Source of the DNA: an uncultured Clostridiaceae bacterium
GTDB lineage: Bacteria; Bacillota; Clostridia; TANB77; CAG-508
Reading direction: 5' to 3'
Length of the DNA stretch: 53,446 bases
NCBI GenBank assembly: GCA_949927585.1
Contig: CATLFA010000008.1
Span: 1-53,446, forward strand
Of the stretch, positions 16,527 to 25,551 are shown piece by piece; the stretch's first letter is position 1, and every line of letters begins with the position of its first letter. The notes below the pieces were generated by a model. That model was not told the DNA's origin, searched no databases, and saw only the letters and a program-made list of their open reading frames with translations. Position numbers and translations under genes: made by a program.

Positions 16527-17429
16527 TTATCCATCTCCTAGTATATCGTATAAATTTTTAAAGCTATATCCATTCTCTCTTAAATATTGTATTACGCTTG
16601 GTAGTGTTTCATACGTCAAAATTTTATCTGCTGCATCATGCATTAATATTACTACACTTTGTTTATTTCCTACTGTATCTATTACATTTTGAAGTAGCAT
16701 TTCTTTTGTTTTTGCTCCTTCTGCATCTTTTGATAATGAATTCCAGTCTAATGAAACTATTCCATTTTGCCTTAAATACCCTTTTGCCTCCATTTTTATA
16801 TTTTTGTAGTAACCACCTACACTTCCTCCTGGAAACCTAAATACTCTTGAGTGATAATCTGGGTTTTGTAAAACATCTTGTATACAACCTTCTGTATAGT
16901 TATATTCATCTAATACTGTTTGACTATTTGTATATATGCTACTATATTTATGAGTATAACCATGGTTTGCTACGTAATGCCCTTCTTCAAATTCTCTTTT
17001 TATTAGGTCTGGATTTGATTTTGCTCTATTTCCTAAAACAAAGAATGTTGCTTTAATATTTTCCTCTTTTAATAAGTCTAATATAAATGGTGTAACAGAA
17101 GTTGTTGGTCCGTCATCAAATGTTAAAAATACTCTTTTTTCTTCTGATGTATATATATTTTCTATTGCCCCCATTTGTTCTTCTGTTAAAGGTTTAGAAT
17201 TTTTTAACCTCTTTGCTTCTTTTTCTTCTTCTATTTTCTTTTGCTCTTCTTGCTGTTCTTGCTCTTTTTGCAATTGTTGTTCAAACTTTTTATTTTCTAA
17301 ATATTTTGCGTATTTTATTCCACCATAAATAGATAATAGTATTATAACAAGCACTATCAATACTACTATAAATATTTTCCATTTATTTATTTTTGGTTCT
17401 ACTACTATTAAATTATATGGATAATACAT
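16527..17429 (-). CDS. Membrane-anchored polysaccharide deacetylase
   Basis: NodB-type deacetylase of 300 residues, probably acting on peptidoglycan or another envelope glycan outside the membrane. A transmembrane anchor (about residues 18-38) is followed by a Glu/Gln/Lys-rich coiled coil (about 45-80) and the NodB domain: motif 1 LTFDDGPT, motif 2 NHGYTHKYS, motif 3 RFPGGS, and a late LMHDAA. The metal Asp and two His are present. I chose the ATG at 17429, 5 nt after AAAGGTGA; an upstream in-frame ATG lacks a site. It abuts trxB. Confidence 0.92.
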   Translation of the reverse strand: MYYPYNLIVVEPKINKWKIFIVVLIVLVIILLSIYGGIKYAKYLENKKFEQQLQKEQEQQEEQKKIEEEKEAKRLKNSKPLTEEQMGAIENIYTSEEKRVFLTFDDGPTTSVTPFILDLLKEENIKATFFVLGNRAKSNPDLIKREFEEGHYVANHGYTHKYSSIYTNSQTVLDEYNYTEGCIQDVLQNPDYHSRVFRFPGGSVGGYYKNIKMEAKGYLRQNGIVSLDWNSLSKDAEGAKTKEMLLQNVIDTVGNKQSVVILMHDAADKILTYETLPSVIQYLRENGYSFKNLYDILGDG

Positions 17430-17495
17430 TTTTTCACCTTTTTTGACATTTTTCTTTATTATTATATACACTTTATTTGGTTTTAACAATAGGAA

Positions 17496-17540
17496 AAAAG
17501 AAAATAGTGCAATTTTATTAAAACTGCACTATTTTCTTTT
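17496..17540. terminator. Bidirectional terminator overlapping alkD-like 3' end
   Basis: Arms AAAAGAAAATAGTGCA... and complement with a short AT loop; the alkD-like stop codon lies inside the right arm. It can end transcription from the minus-strand gene. Confidence 0.8.
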
Positions 17541-18218
17541 CATATTTCTTATTATCTCTTTAGTTTGTTCATCTACTCTGTATGATTCAATAATCTTTTG
17601 CAAAGCTTTATTATATGTCCATTCGTCTATTTTATTATTTTTAAGTAGTTTCATTGTTTCTTTAGGGAATTTTACAAATGCTACTTGAATTGTCCAGGCC
17701 ACTGCCATTTTTACATAGTAGCCTGGATGTTTTGTGTTGTTTAGTATTTCTAGCACTTTTTCTATATATTCTTCTGTTATATAAAAATCTAGTAGCATTA
17801 CTATGGCAAAACGTAGCTCAAATTCTTTTTCTGATTTCAAATATTTTTGTATAAAATTCCACATATGCTCCATATTTTTTTTAGTAGTTTTAAATCCTGC
17901 TACTGATACATCACATACTGCCCAACTATTTATTTTTGGAATAAATTTTTCTAAATATGTGCAAAAATTTTGTATATTAGTTTTCCATAATCCTAGTACC
18001 ATTCCTTGTAGTAATATTTCTTCATAAGAATTATCTAAAGCATTTTCTAAATATTCTTCTACATTTTCATTTTTTACAATTTCTTTTGCAAAGTTTCTTA
18101 GAACTGGTACTCTAACTCCTATAATTTCATTACTATTTGGGCATAACCCTGTATGAAATTCTTTATATTTTGCATCTGCTAATTCTTCTATTTTTTCTCT
18201 TATTTCTTTATTTGTCAT
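17529..18218 (-). CDS. AlkD-like DNA alkylation repair protein
   Basis: HEAT-repeat-like DNA glycosylase family protein of 229 residues that removes alkylated bases. Recognisable are VRVPVLRNFAKEI near the N-terminus, SWAVCDVSVAGFK in the middle with the family's Trp and Asp, and GYYVKMAVAWTIQVAFVKFP toward the end. The ATG at 18218 follows AAGGAAA by 7 nt; the longer in-frame start at 18299 has no site. Monocistronic as far as I can see. Confidence 0.88.
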   Translation of the reverse strand: MTNKEIREKIEELADAKYKEFHTGLCPNSNEIIGVRVPVLRNFAKEIVKNENVEEYLENALDNSYEEILLQGMVLGLWKTNIQNFCTYLEKFIPKINSWAVCDVSVAGFKTTKKNMEHMWNFIQKYLKSEKEFELRFAIVMLLDFYITEEYIEKVLEILNNTKHPGYYVKMAVAWTIQVAFVKFPKETMKLLKNNKIDEWTYNKALQKIIESYRVDEQTKEIIRNMKRK

Positions 18219-18420
18219 ATTTTTATTTCCTTTTATTTTTTCTTTTATTATAACAATAAAAGAATTTAAAATCACTATTTTTTGCTTTTTTCCTTGCACT
18301 TTTTACTATTTTCTGTTATTATATAAAATATTACATATATATGCCGATGTTAAGTTAGCTGTTGAGAGTAGCGATTACATATACCTTATCAGTGTACTTA
18401 GATATCTTAAATTTGTATAT

Positions 18421-18503
18421 GCCGATGTGGCGGAACTGGCAGACGCACACGACTCAAAATCGTGCGGGAAACCATGTGGGTTCGAGTCCCACCATCGGCA
18501 CCA
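18421..18503 (+). tRNA. tRNA-Leu(CAA)
   Basis: An 83-nt type II tRNA with encoded CCA. Acceptor arms GCCGATG / CATCGGC pair; the anticodon loop CTCAAAA gives anticodon CAA, reading UUG; T loop GTTCGAG; long variable arm. A fragment repeating its first bases (ATGCCGATGT) lies about 80 bp upstream. Confidence 0.95.
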
Positions 18504-18511
18504 GTCTGGGT

Positions 18512-18548
18512 GTTCTTATAGGATTTAACGTCTTATAAGAACATTTTT
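18512..18548 (+). terminator. Terminator after tRNA-Leu(CAA)
   Basis: GTTCTTATA / TATAAGAAC hairpin followed by ATTTTTAT, 9 bp after the tRNA. Confidence 0.8.
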
Positions 18549-18782
18549 ATTTATGCTGATAATTTAGTAGCATATTTTATAGATACAGTTTTCTTATATT
18601 TGTTGATATGTCTGAATTATATAGTTTTATTTATATAAAGTTACTCCCGTATTACATATTGGAAGCGTGGGCTGTCGATTCGCCTTGTTACACTCTTATT
18701 AAAATAGCTTAGTAAAAAATAAACGATAACAACTAATTTATTTATACACTATAATTTTATATCTAAAATTAGTAATATTATC

Positions 18783-18812
18783 TTGCTACTTATAGCTACT
18801 TTGTGCTATAAT
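18783..18812 (+). promoter_or_regulatory. Promoter of unknown gene at 18.8 kb
   Basis: TTGCTA, 18-bp spacer, TATAAT, ending 21 bp before the chosen start codon. The 230 bp upstream to the tRNA terminator hold no gene that I can support. Confidence 0.6.
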
Positions 18813-18833
18813 AATATTGAAAAGAGGTTAGAT

Positions 18834-19757
18834 ATGGAATATAGAACTAATTTAGAAGAAAGTTTTGAAGACAAATTTAATGATCCTAAATATAGATTAT
18901 TATATTTAAGGCAACAGCAGAGTATAGTAGAAAGGATCAGACAATTAAAAGAACTATTTGAACAAATTGTGCAATTTCAAAGACAGGTGATCGCACTTAA
19001 TCATGAAAATTGGAGTAAAATGGATAGTTCTGTTGAATCACTACAAGCAGATGTCGATTGGTATGTAAAGGAATATATTAGACCAATACAAGAAAAAAAA
19101 CAGGAATTAGATAAATTAGAGAATTCACTTATTAATATCCCAGAAAAACAAGGTGTAGTTGGAAAAATAGGAAAGTTTTTTGAAAGATTTATTCCAGGGA
19201 TTACAAAAGAAGGAAGACAAAGAAGAAGCGTAGCAGATAGAAAACAGATATTAGAAGACGAGATAGATACTTTTGAACTTGTGATGGAAAAAAGTCCATT
19301 TCAAATATTTGGAGCAAATAAAGATGCCAAAAGCAAGTTATTATCAAAAATGGATGTAACAGAATTAGGTAAATATTCAATGGTGCAAAATGATTTTAAA
19401 AGTCACTTAAGCTCTAATGATAGTGTTAAAGAAATTGCAAACAGTATAAAAAGAGAAGATATGAATAGATTATTAGAGTCGTATCCTATATTAAAAGGAA
19501 AATCTAGTAATTTGATAAATGAGCTTATAAATAATGGTATTGAATCGTTTAATTCAATGGTTAGTCAAATAGCAATAGATAGTAATCAAGAAAAAGGAAA
19601 GTTAATGAATCTAGTAGACTTTACAGTACAAGAAGATAGTAATATAGATATATTAAGTGATATAACACAACAAATTCAAAGTATAATGAATAATCTAACT
19701 CCAGAGGAGTTAGAAGAGCTTAATCAAAGAGAACAAGAAGCTGATATGGAAAAATAA
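18834..19757 (+). CDS. Hypothetical coiled-coil protein, 307 aa
   Basis: A Gln/Glu/Lys-rich cytoplasmic protein with long helical segments: residues 20-110 (LRQQQSIVERIRQLKELFEQ) look like a coiled coil, and a helical C-terminus ends in Glu-rich repeats (LTPEELEELNQREQEADME). A short hydrophobic/aromatic piece (GKIGKFFERFIPGI) lies in the middle. The ATG at 18834 follows AGAGG; the longer frame starts inside the promoter. I do not recognise a family. It sits between tRNA-Leu and a probably imported gene, a typical accessory position. Confidence 0.75.
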   Translation: MEYRTNLEESFEDKFNDPKYRLLYLRQQQSIVERIRQLKELFEQIVQFQRQVIALNHENWSKMDSSVESLQADVDWYVKEYIRPIQEKKQELDKLENSLINIPEKQGVVGKIGKFFERFIPGITKEGRQRRSVADRKQILEDEIDTFELVMEKSPFQIFGANKDAKSKLLSKMDVTELGKYSMVQNDFKSHLSSNDSVKEIANSIKREDMNRLLESYPILKGKSSNLINELINNGIESFNSMVSQIAIDSNQEKGKLMNLVDFTVQEDSNIDILSDITQQIQSIMNNLTPEELEELNQREQEADMEK

Positions 19758-19904
19758 AAATTAATGTAAATATGCTTTTTGGTGTGCTATGTAATTATTG
19801 ATTTTTTATCATTTGCTAAAAGTTCCTATAAGGACACTCCAACCAAATTTGCCTAAAGGCAAAAGTATAATATGCTCTAAGTAACTATCAAGGAAGACAC
19901 AGTG

Positions 19905-20018
19905 ATGAGTCCTAATGAAATTCTTACCAAATACAATAAAATAGTTGATGATGGTTGCCAACTTAATATGACTCTTATAGAGAATGGAGTGAACAACTAT
20001 ATGGGGGATATCTTCTAA
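19905..20018 (+). CDS. Possible small protein or gene remnant, 37 aa
   Basis: A short frame MSPNEILTKYNKIVDDGCQL with AAGGAAG about 10 nt upstream, ending YMGDIF. Its amino-acid mix is more protein-like than random AT-rich frames, but there is no homology I can name. It may be the tail of a lost gene. The rest of 19758-20048 shows nothing else. Confidence 0.3.
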   Translation: MSPNEILTKYNKIVDDGCQLNMTLIENGVNNYMGDIF

Positions 20019-20048
20019 ATAGCATTACAATTGAATATTAAAGCATAG

Positions 20049-20074
20049 CAAAAGCAGCCATTTGGCTGCTTTTG
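20049..20074. terminator. Bidirectional terminator
   Basis: CAAAAGCAGCC / GGCTGCTTTTG with a 4-nt loop, just after the stop of the minus-strand aminotransferase fusion. Confidence 0.85.
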
Positions 20075-20086
20075 TTGGTAAAATTA

Positions 20087-22126
20087 TTATTTTAGTTGGA
20101 AATAAAAACCATATTCTTTATAACTTCTATCTCCTATTTTTGCATCTTTTGTCTTTACGATTTTGCCTCCAAGCCCTTTGTAGAACTTAATGGCATTTTT
20201 GTTATCGCTAAGACACCAGACTATCATATTTTTCTTGTCTAAATCTCTTAATTCTTTGCAGGTTTCTGTGAACAAGGATGTTCCTATTCCTCTGCCTATT
20301 TCAGAGGGTTTAATGTAAAGGCTAACTAATTCTGACTGGAAGTCATCTATATTTGGTGTGGTGCTATAGCAAGCATATCCTAATATCTCTTCTCCCCTTA
20401 CTGCTACAAGTACTAAGTCTTTGTATTCCTCAAAACTTGCCTCATAACGTTTGGTTTGTTCTTCATAGTTCAAAGAATTTAAGTAATTTGAAGAAATTAT
20501 TAAGTCATACGCATTTTTCCAGCCATCTACTTTAATTTCTGCCATCTGCCTTTGGTCTTTGAACTCATTTTTACGAATTTCATAGTCATCCTTTGGTTCA
20601 AGAAGAAGAATGGCATTGTGAATGTTTAACATTCCTTTTATAAGTTTGTCTTCATCCACTGCATAGCTTACTCTTCCTACAAGTTCATCTTTATATGGCC
20701 AAGATATTGATTGGCCTACTAAAAACCTTGTTCTGGAAGTAGCATAGAAGAATATTGTTAAGTCTTTCTCTGTTCTAATTGTGTGCCTTTTGTATTTCAT
20801 TCCCTTAATTTTAGTAAAATCCAAAATTGCAAAAAATCCTGCCTCTGGCTCTAAGTTTTCAGGGAAATCTACCATGGGAATTCCTGCTAAAGCTTTGCTT
20901 GCTTCTGAGAACTCCAAATTTTCCATTACAGCTTTTATTATTCTGTCTTTGTATTTAGGCTCTGCTGCATCAATTCCGTTAACAAGAGCCTTTAATAGGT
21001 TATACCTATACACATATAGCTCTCTTAACTCCTCAAAGTAAATATCATAAGCCTTATACCGTTTTTTCTTTGCATTATAGGCACCTACAAGAGCTTCACC
21101 TATTATTGTTGGAACAGAATCCATAGTCTGGAAAGTTTTATTAACTATTCCATAAATTATTGCTTCATCTGCTACTACAAAGCCTGCTCTTAACTCAGCC
21201 ATTTCATAGCTTTTGGATAATCCAAACAGAGAAATCGTATTTCTGAACATTCCAGGAATTGTAGCAATTGGCATTGCTATGTTTTCCTTATCGTAAGTAA
21301 TGTCTCGATATACCAAATCGTCAATTACAAAAACTCCTCGCTTTTGGCATACTTTTGCAATTTCGTATAGCAGTTCCTCTTGCTTTTTTCCCATTACCTT
21401 TCCAGTTGGGTTATTAGGGTTGGCATTTAAAAATGCAACTACCCTTGGAACATATCCACGTCTTCTATGGTATGCAAGTTGCAGACTCTCATTAATCTGG
21501 TCAATTCTGCTTGCAAGCTTGTGAGGATTTATTAAAAAGTTATCCTCTTTTTCAAGGTCTATCACCTCTACGTCCGCACCTGAACGCTCAGTTCTAATCG
21601 TGAAAAGACCATAGCTTGGCCCAGTTACTAATACAACATCTCCTGGATTTGCAAGTAGGCTTATAATTTGGTTGTACAGTACTGATGTAGAAACAGAAAA
21701 AGTTATATTGTGAACAGAAAGTCCTTTTTCATCAATGTTATCTCTGTTGTAGGGTTCTGTATTTATAAATCCCTCTTTTTCTACATAGTTTAGTAACTGT
21801 TGTCTTATGGTATCGGCACCTTCAGTGTATGGATATCGATACATACAAGCTGATTTTGAATACTGCTCCATAGCCTTAGCCGCTGGCGGAAATGGTCTAA
21901 ACTTTATAGGGTTTCCTCCGCCTAAGTCTAAGTCTGGCATTGTAGCAATGTTCTCATCTCTTACTCCATAACCATAAAATTCAATTGCATCAGCAATTTC
22001 CTGCACAGTAGGGTTAAAACGTTCTCCATCATGTCTAACTCCTATGTCAGGTAACCCAAACCGCCTATCTCTTAAGTCTGGATTGTCTCTTAAAAATCTG
22101 TCAATTGCACTTGATTTTGTAAGCAT
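20087..22126 (-). CDS. PLP aminotransferase fused to GNAT acetyltransferase
   Basis: A 679-residue fusion. Residues about 1-520 form a fold-type I PLP aminotransferase of the aspartate transaminase/decarboxylase-like kind (NPNNPTGK, the Schiff-base Lys in SLFGLSKSYEMAELRAGF). Residues about 530-679 form a GNAT acetyltransferase (LVLVAVRGEEILGYACYS, then IGRGIGTSLF as acetyl-CoA loop). Substrates cannot be told. Base composition differs from the neighbours: more GC, more CTT/GCC/GGC codons, and two ordinary in-frame CGG arginine codons (codons 22 and 356), a codon otherwise nearly absent. This suggests acquisition by transfer. AGGAGGT precedes the ATG. Confidence 0.85.
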   Translation of the reverse strand: MLTKSSAIDRFLRDNPDLRDRRFGLPDIGVRHDGERFNPTVQEIADAIEFYGYGVRDENIATMPDLDLGGGNPIKFRPFPPAAKAMEQYSKSACMYRYPYTEGADTIRQQLLNYVEKEGFINTEPYNRDNIDEKGLSVHNITFSVSTSVLYNQIISLLANPGDVVLVTGPSYGLFTIRTERSGADVEVIDLEKEDNFLINPHKLASRIDQINESLQLAYHRRRGYVPRVVAFLNANPNNPTGKVMGKKQEELLYEIAKVCQKRGVFVIDDLVYRDITYDKENIAMPIATIPGMFRNTISLFGLSKSYEMAELRAGFVVADEAIIYGIVNKTFQTMDSVPTIIGEALVGAYNAKKKRYKAYDIYFEELRELYVYRYNLLKALVNGIDAAEPKYKDRIIKAVMENLEFSEASKALAGIPMVDFPENLEPEAGFFAILDFTKIKGMKYKRHTIRTEKDLTIFFYATSRTRFLVGQSISWPYKDELVGRVSYAVDEDKLIKGMLNIHNAILLLEPKDDYEIRKNEFKDQRQMAEIKVDGWKNAYDLIISSNYLNSLNYEEQTKRYEASFEEYKDLVLVAVRGEEILGYACYSTTPNIDDFQSELVSLYIKPSEIGRGIGTSLFTETCKELRDLDKKNMIVWCLSDNKNAIKFYKGLGGKIVKTKDAKIGDRSYKEYGFYFQLK

Positions 22127-22196
22127 ATATATTTTACCTCCTATTGTTAATATACATAATATTATAACATATTAGAGTATAAAAGTAAATATGAAA

Positions 22197-22231
22197 CAAA
22201 AAATCAAGCTAAATACGAGCTTGATTTTTTG
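22197..22231 (-). terminator. Terminator after pgi
   Basis: CAAAAAATCAAGCT / AGCTTGATTTTTTG hairpin, immediately downstream of the pgi stop on the minus strand. Confidence 0.85.
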
Positions 22232-22234
22232 TTT

Positions 22235-23548
22235 TTATTCTTCATATCCTGGTTTTCCTAATAATTTGAACATATTTGTTTTATATTTTTCAACTCCTGG
22301 TTGGTCAAATGGGTTTATTCCTAGTAGCTTTCCTGAAATAGCACAAGCTAGTTCAAAGAAATATATTAAATGTCCTATAGCTTCTTCATTTAGCCTTTCT
22401 ATATTTATTACTATATTAGGTACGCCACCTTCTACATGTGCATTAATCGTTCCTTCCATTGCCTTCTTATTTACATAGTCTAGTGTTTTTCCTGTAATAT
22501 AGTTTAACTCGTCTAAATTATCTTCATCTAAATTTATAGTTATTTCAGATTTTGTTTTTTCTATATTTAATACTGTTTCAAATAAATTTCTTCTACCTTC
22601 TTGTATATACTGACCTATAGAATGTAAGTCTGTTGTAAATTCTGCTCCTGCTGTAAAAATTCCCTTTCCTTCTTTCCCTTCACTTTCTGCATAAAGTTGT
22701 TTCCACCATTCTATAACATAGTGCATTTTTGGTTCATATGTTACTAATATTTCTATATTTTTTTCTTCTTTATATAAAAGGTTTCTTAGTACTGCATATT
22801 TATAGCAATCATTATATTTTAAATTTTTATCGGCATATTTTTCTTCTGCAAATTTTGCTCCTTGCATTAACTTATCTATATCTATTCCAGATACTGCTAT
22901 TGGTAATAAACCTACTGCTGTTAATACTGAATATCTTCCTCCTACATTATTGGGAATTACAAATGTTTCATATTCTTCTTGTTCTGCTAATTTCTTTAAT
23001 GCTCCTTTTTCTTTATCAGTAGTTATATATATTCTCTTTCTTGCTTCTTCTACTCCATATTTATTTTCTAAAAATTCTCTAAATATTCTAAATGCAATTG
23101 CTGGCTCTGTTGTTGTTCCAGATTTTGAAATTACATTTATTGATAAGCTTTTATCTCCTATTAGTTCTATTAATTCTTCTAAATATGTCCCACTCATATT
23201 ATTTCCAACATATAGTATTTGTGGATATTTCCTTTGCTTGCTGTCTAAATAATTATAAAATGTATGTGATAGGCTTTCTATTACAGCTCTAGCACCTAAA
23301 TATGAGCCACCTATTCCTATTACTAATAATATTTCTGAATCATTTATTATTTTTTTGGCACATTTTTTTATTTTGCTAAACTCTTTTTTATCATAATTTG
23401 TAGGTAAGTTAAGCCAACCTAAAAACTCTTTTTCATTATCCTTTTTATCATATAATTCTTCATGGATTTCTTCTACCTTTTGAGAATATTCCATAATCTT
23501 CTTTAAATCTACACCTGAATTTTCTATATTCAACTTAATATTCGGCAT
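22235..23548 (-). CDS. pgi: Glucose-6-phosphate isomerase
   Basis: Interconverts glucose 6-phosphate and fructose 6-phosphate in the cytoplasm. The 437-residue product has the sugar-phosphate isomerase signatures [16 protein letters not shown] and [16 protein letters not shown], plus the later [18 protein letters not shown] and [12 protein letters not shown]. Length and order are those of the bacterial/clostridial form. AAGGAGG lies before the ATG. Monocistronic with its own terminator. Confidence 0.97.
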   Translation of the reverse strand: MPNIKLNIENSGVDLKKIMEYSQKVEEIHEELYDKKDNEKEFLGWLNLPTNYDKKEFSKIKKCAKKIINDSEILLVIGIGGSYLGARAVIESLSHTFYNYLDSKQRKYPQILYVGNNMSGTYLEELIELIGDKSLSINVISKSGTTTEPAIAFRIFREFLENKYGVEEARKRIYITTDKEKGALKKLAEQEEYETFVIPNNVGGRYSVLTAVGLLPIAVSGIDIDKLMQGAKFAEEKYADKNLKYNDCYKYAVLRNLLYKEEKNIEILVTYEPKMHYVIEWWKQLYAESEGKEGKGIFTAGAEFTTDLHSIGQYIQEGRRNLFETVLNIEKTKSEITINLDEDNLDELNYITGKTLDYVNKKAMEGTINAHVEGGVPNIVINIERLNEEAIGHLIYFFELACAISGKLLGINPFDQPGVEKYKTNMFKLLGKPGYEE

Positions 23549-23731
23549 AATTTTCCTCCTTAGTATTTTATAAACTATATTTTATATCAATAAAATATTT
23601 TATGCAACTATTTTATTGCTTTTTTATTCTGTTTGTAGGATAATATTATTGCAATTTGCATATATTATTTCCTTAGGAGCAGACTTTAATAGTAATACTG
23701 TGAATTGTAATATAATATTTATGGTGATTAT

Positions 23732-24412
23732 ATGACGAGTTTTTTACTTAAAATAATAGGAATAATTACTATGCTTTTTGACCATGTAGGAGATAGTTTT
23801 ATAGGACATTTTTCTTTTTTAAACCTTATTGGAAGGATTGCATTTCCTATATTTGCTTTTCAAGTTGTACAAGGATATATGCATACACACAATGTAAGGA
23901 AATATGCTTTACGATTATTTATTTTTGCATTTGTTTCGCAAATTCCATTTATGCTATTTTTATCAACTTTTTATGATAGTTATTATTTGAATATATTTTT
24001 CACACTATTTTTAGGTATTATTTGTTTATATGGGTTTGATAAGATTAAAAATAAGTATTTAGGAACTTTATTTGCTATATTAATTTGTGTTATTGCTCAT
24101 TTTATACAAGTAGATTATGGTTCTTATGGTATAGCTGTTATATTTGTATTTTATGTATTTAATAAATTTTGGCCTAATAAAAAAAACCTTATATGCTTAG
24201 CATTTATTCTTATAACTATATTAAAATATTTACCTAATATAATTAGTTATCCTAGTTTATATATTTATTATATAGGTTATATATTATTTACATGCATTTC
24301 TTTAGTACCTATTTGTATGTATAATGGAAAACAAGGTCCTAAAGTAAAATATCTATTTTATGCATTTTACCCTGTGCATTTGTTATTGCTTTATTTTTTA
24401 ACTAAAATTTAA
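23732..24412 (+). CDS. TraX-family membrane protein
   Basis: A 226-residue polytopic membrane protein with seven or eight hydrophobic segments. The start FLLKIIGIITMLFDHVGDSF and IGRIAFPIFAFQVVQGYMHTHN are typical of the TraX family, whose F-plasmid member acetylates pilin; chromosomal Firmicute members have no settled role and may be acyltransferases. GGTGA lies 5 nt before the ATG. It is convergent with gpr and shares a terminator with it. Confidence 0.85.
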   Translation: MTSFLLKIIGIITMLFDHVGDSFIGHFSFLNLIGRIAFPIFAFQVVQGYMHTHNVRKYALRLFIFAFVSQIPFMLFLSTFYDSYYLNIFFTLFLGIICLYGFDKIKNKYLGTLFAILICVIAHFIQVDYGSYGIAVIFVFYVFNKFWPNKKNLICLAFILITILKYLPNIISYPSLYIYYIGYILFTCISLVPICMYNGKQGPKVKYLFYAFYPVHLLLLYFLTKI

Positions 24413-24448
24413 ATTCAAAGTGGCAAAGCCACTTTGAATTTAAATTTT
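24404..24448. terminator. Bidirectional terminator between traX-like gene and gpr
   Basis: A 21-base perfect stem (AAAATTTAAATTCAAAGTGG and complement) with a 3-nt loop. Both convergent stop codons lie at or inside its ends. Confidence 0.9.
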
Positions 24449-25382
24449 ACATACTCATATTTATTCCTCTCGCCACTACTTCACTCATATTTAATATCAA
24501 CTCATCTATTTCTTTTGGAGTTACAATAAAATTAAAGTCTTTCGGTAATAGTGCTTCTTTTATTTGTTCGTAGTTATCTTCTTCTTTTAACTGATTTAAG
24601 TAATCATTTGACTTTGCTTCTTGTTGTAGCTTTTCTATAAATAAATCTAGTGCATCGTTTACTACTACTGCTGTTTCTACTACTGTTGGTATTCCTAGTG
24701 CTATTACTGGTATTCCTAAAGTACTTTCAGTTAGTTCTTTTCTTGTGTTTCCTACTCCTGCTCCTGGTACTATTCCTGTATCTGATAATTGTATTGTACT
24801 ACTTATTCTTTCCATACTTCTTGAAGCTAGTGCATCTATTACTATTAGCAGTTTTGGTTTTATATTATCTACTACTCCTTTTATTACTTCTAATGTTTCT
24901 ATTCCTGTTGTTCCTAATACTCCTGGTGCTATCGCACTTACTGGTCTTGCGTTTTCGTCTATATATTGTGGCAAATAGTTTATTATATGTCTTGTTACTT
25001 CTATGTCTTTTACTACATTTGGTCCTAATGCATCTGGAGTTACTTCTTCATTCCCTAAACCTACTATTAGCACATCATCTTTACTTTGTACTTTATTTTC
25101 CACTAATTTCCTAAGTTCATTTGCAAGAGTTTCTGAAGCTTTTGCCGCTTCTTCTTCTGTTATAATGTTCATTTTTTGAATATCTATTGTTATATAATTT
25201 CCTTGTTTTTTACCTATTGCTTGCTCCCCTTGCTCATCTGTTATTTTCACTCTTGTTACTTTTATTTTATCTGTTATTTGTTCTTCCTCTGCTTCAACAC
25301 CATTCACTTCATTTTCTATTTTATTTGCCTTTTTATACAAATCTCTTCTCTCATCTGCCAAGTCTGTTCTAAACTCAAACAT
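24447..25382 (-). CDS. gpr: Germination protease GPR
   Basis: Aspartic-type spore protease that degrades small acid-soluble proteins at germination. The 311-residue product starts with FEFRTDLADERRDLY, in which the propeptide is removed during sporulation, and contains LIVGLGNEEVTPDALGP, the APGVLGTTGIETLEV segment, IDALASRSMERISSTIQL and GAGVGNTRKEL, all family hallmarks. AGGAGG lies 8 nt before the ATG. Downstream of holA on the same strand, separated by a terminator; in many Firmicutes gpr also lies near holA and rpsT. It confirms spore formation together with spoVA. Confidence 0.96.
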   Translation of the reverse strand: MFEFRTDLADERRDLYKKANKIENEVNGVEAEEEQITDKIKVTRVKITDEQGEQAIGKKQGNYITIDIQKMNIITEEEAAKASETLANELRKLVENKVQSKDDVLIVGLGNEEVTPDALGPNVVKDIEVTRHIINYLPQYIDENARPVSAIAPGVLGTTGIETLEVIKGVVDNIKPKLLIVIDALASRSMERISSTIQLSDTGIVPGAGVGNTRKELTESTLGIPVIALGIPTVVETAVVVNDALDLFIEKLQQEAKSNDYLNQLKEEDNYEQIKEALLPKDFNFIVTPKEIDELILNMSEVVARGINMSM

Positions 25383-25477
25383 AAAAAATCCCTCCTTTTC
25401 TATTATTTTGGGACTTTATATATTTTTTATTCATTTTTTCCAAAAGGCACAGCCTTTTTTTAAATTTTTTTTAATTT

Positions 25478-25506
25478 GGTACACCCCTATAATAAAGGGG
25501 TGTACC
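25478..25506 (-). terminator. Terminator after holA
   Basis: GGTACACCCC / GGGGTGTACC with a 9-nt loop, followed on the minus strand by an AT-rich tract. A second small stem (AAAGGC / GCCTTT) lies about 30 bp further on. Confidence 0.75.
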
Positions 25507-25551
25507 TTTTAGTAATTTTTTTTGAAAAAAGAGCGTCCATTTTGGTTGATT

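Noticed and set aside
18337-18420. Second tRNA gene upstream of tRNA-Leu(CAA)
   Set aside because: Only the first few bases (GCCGATGT) are repeated; no cloverleaf can be drawn.
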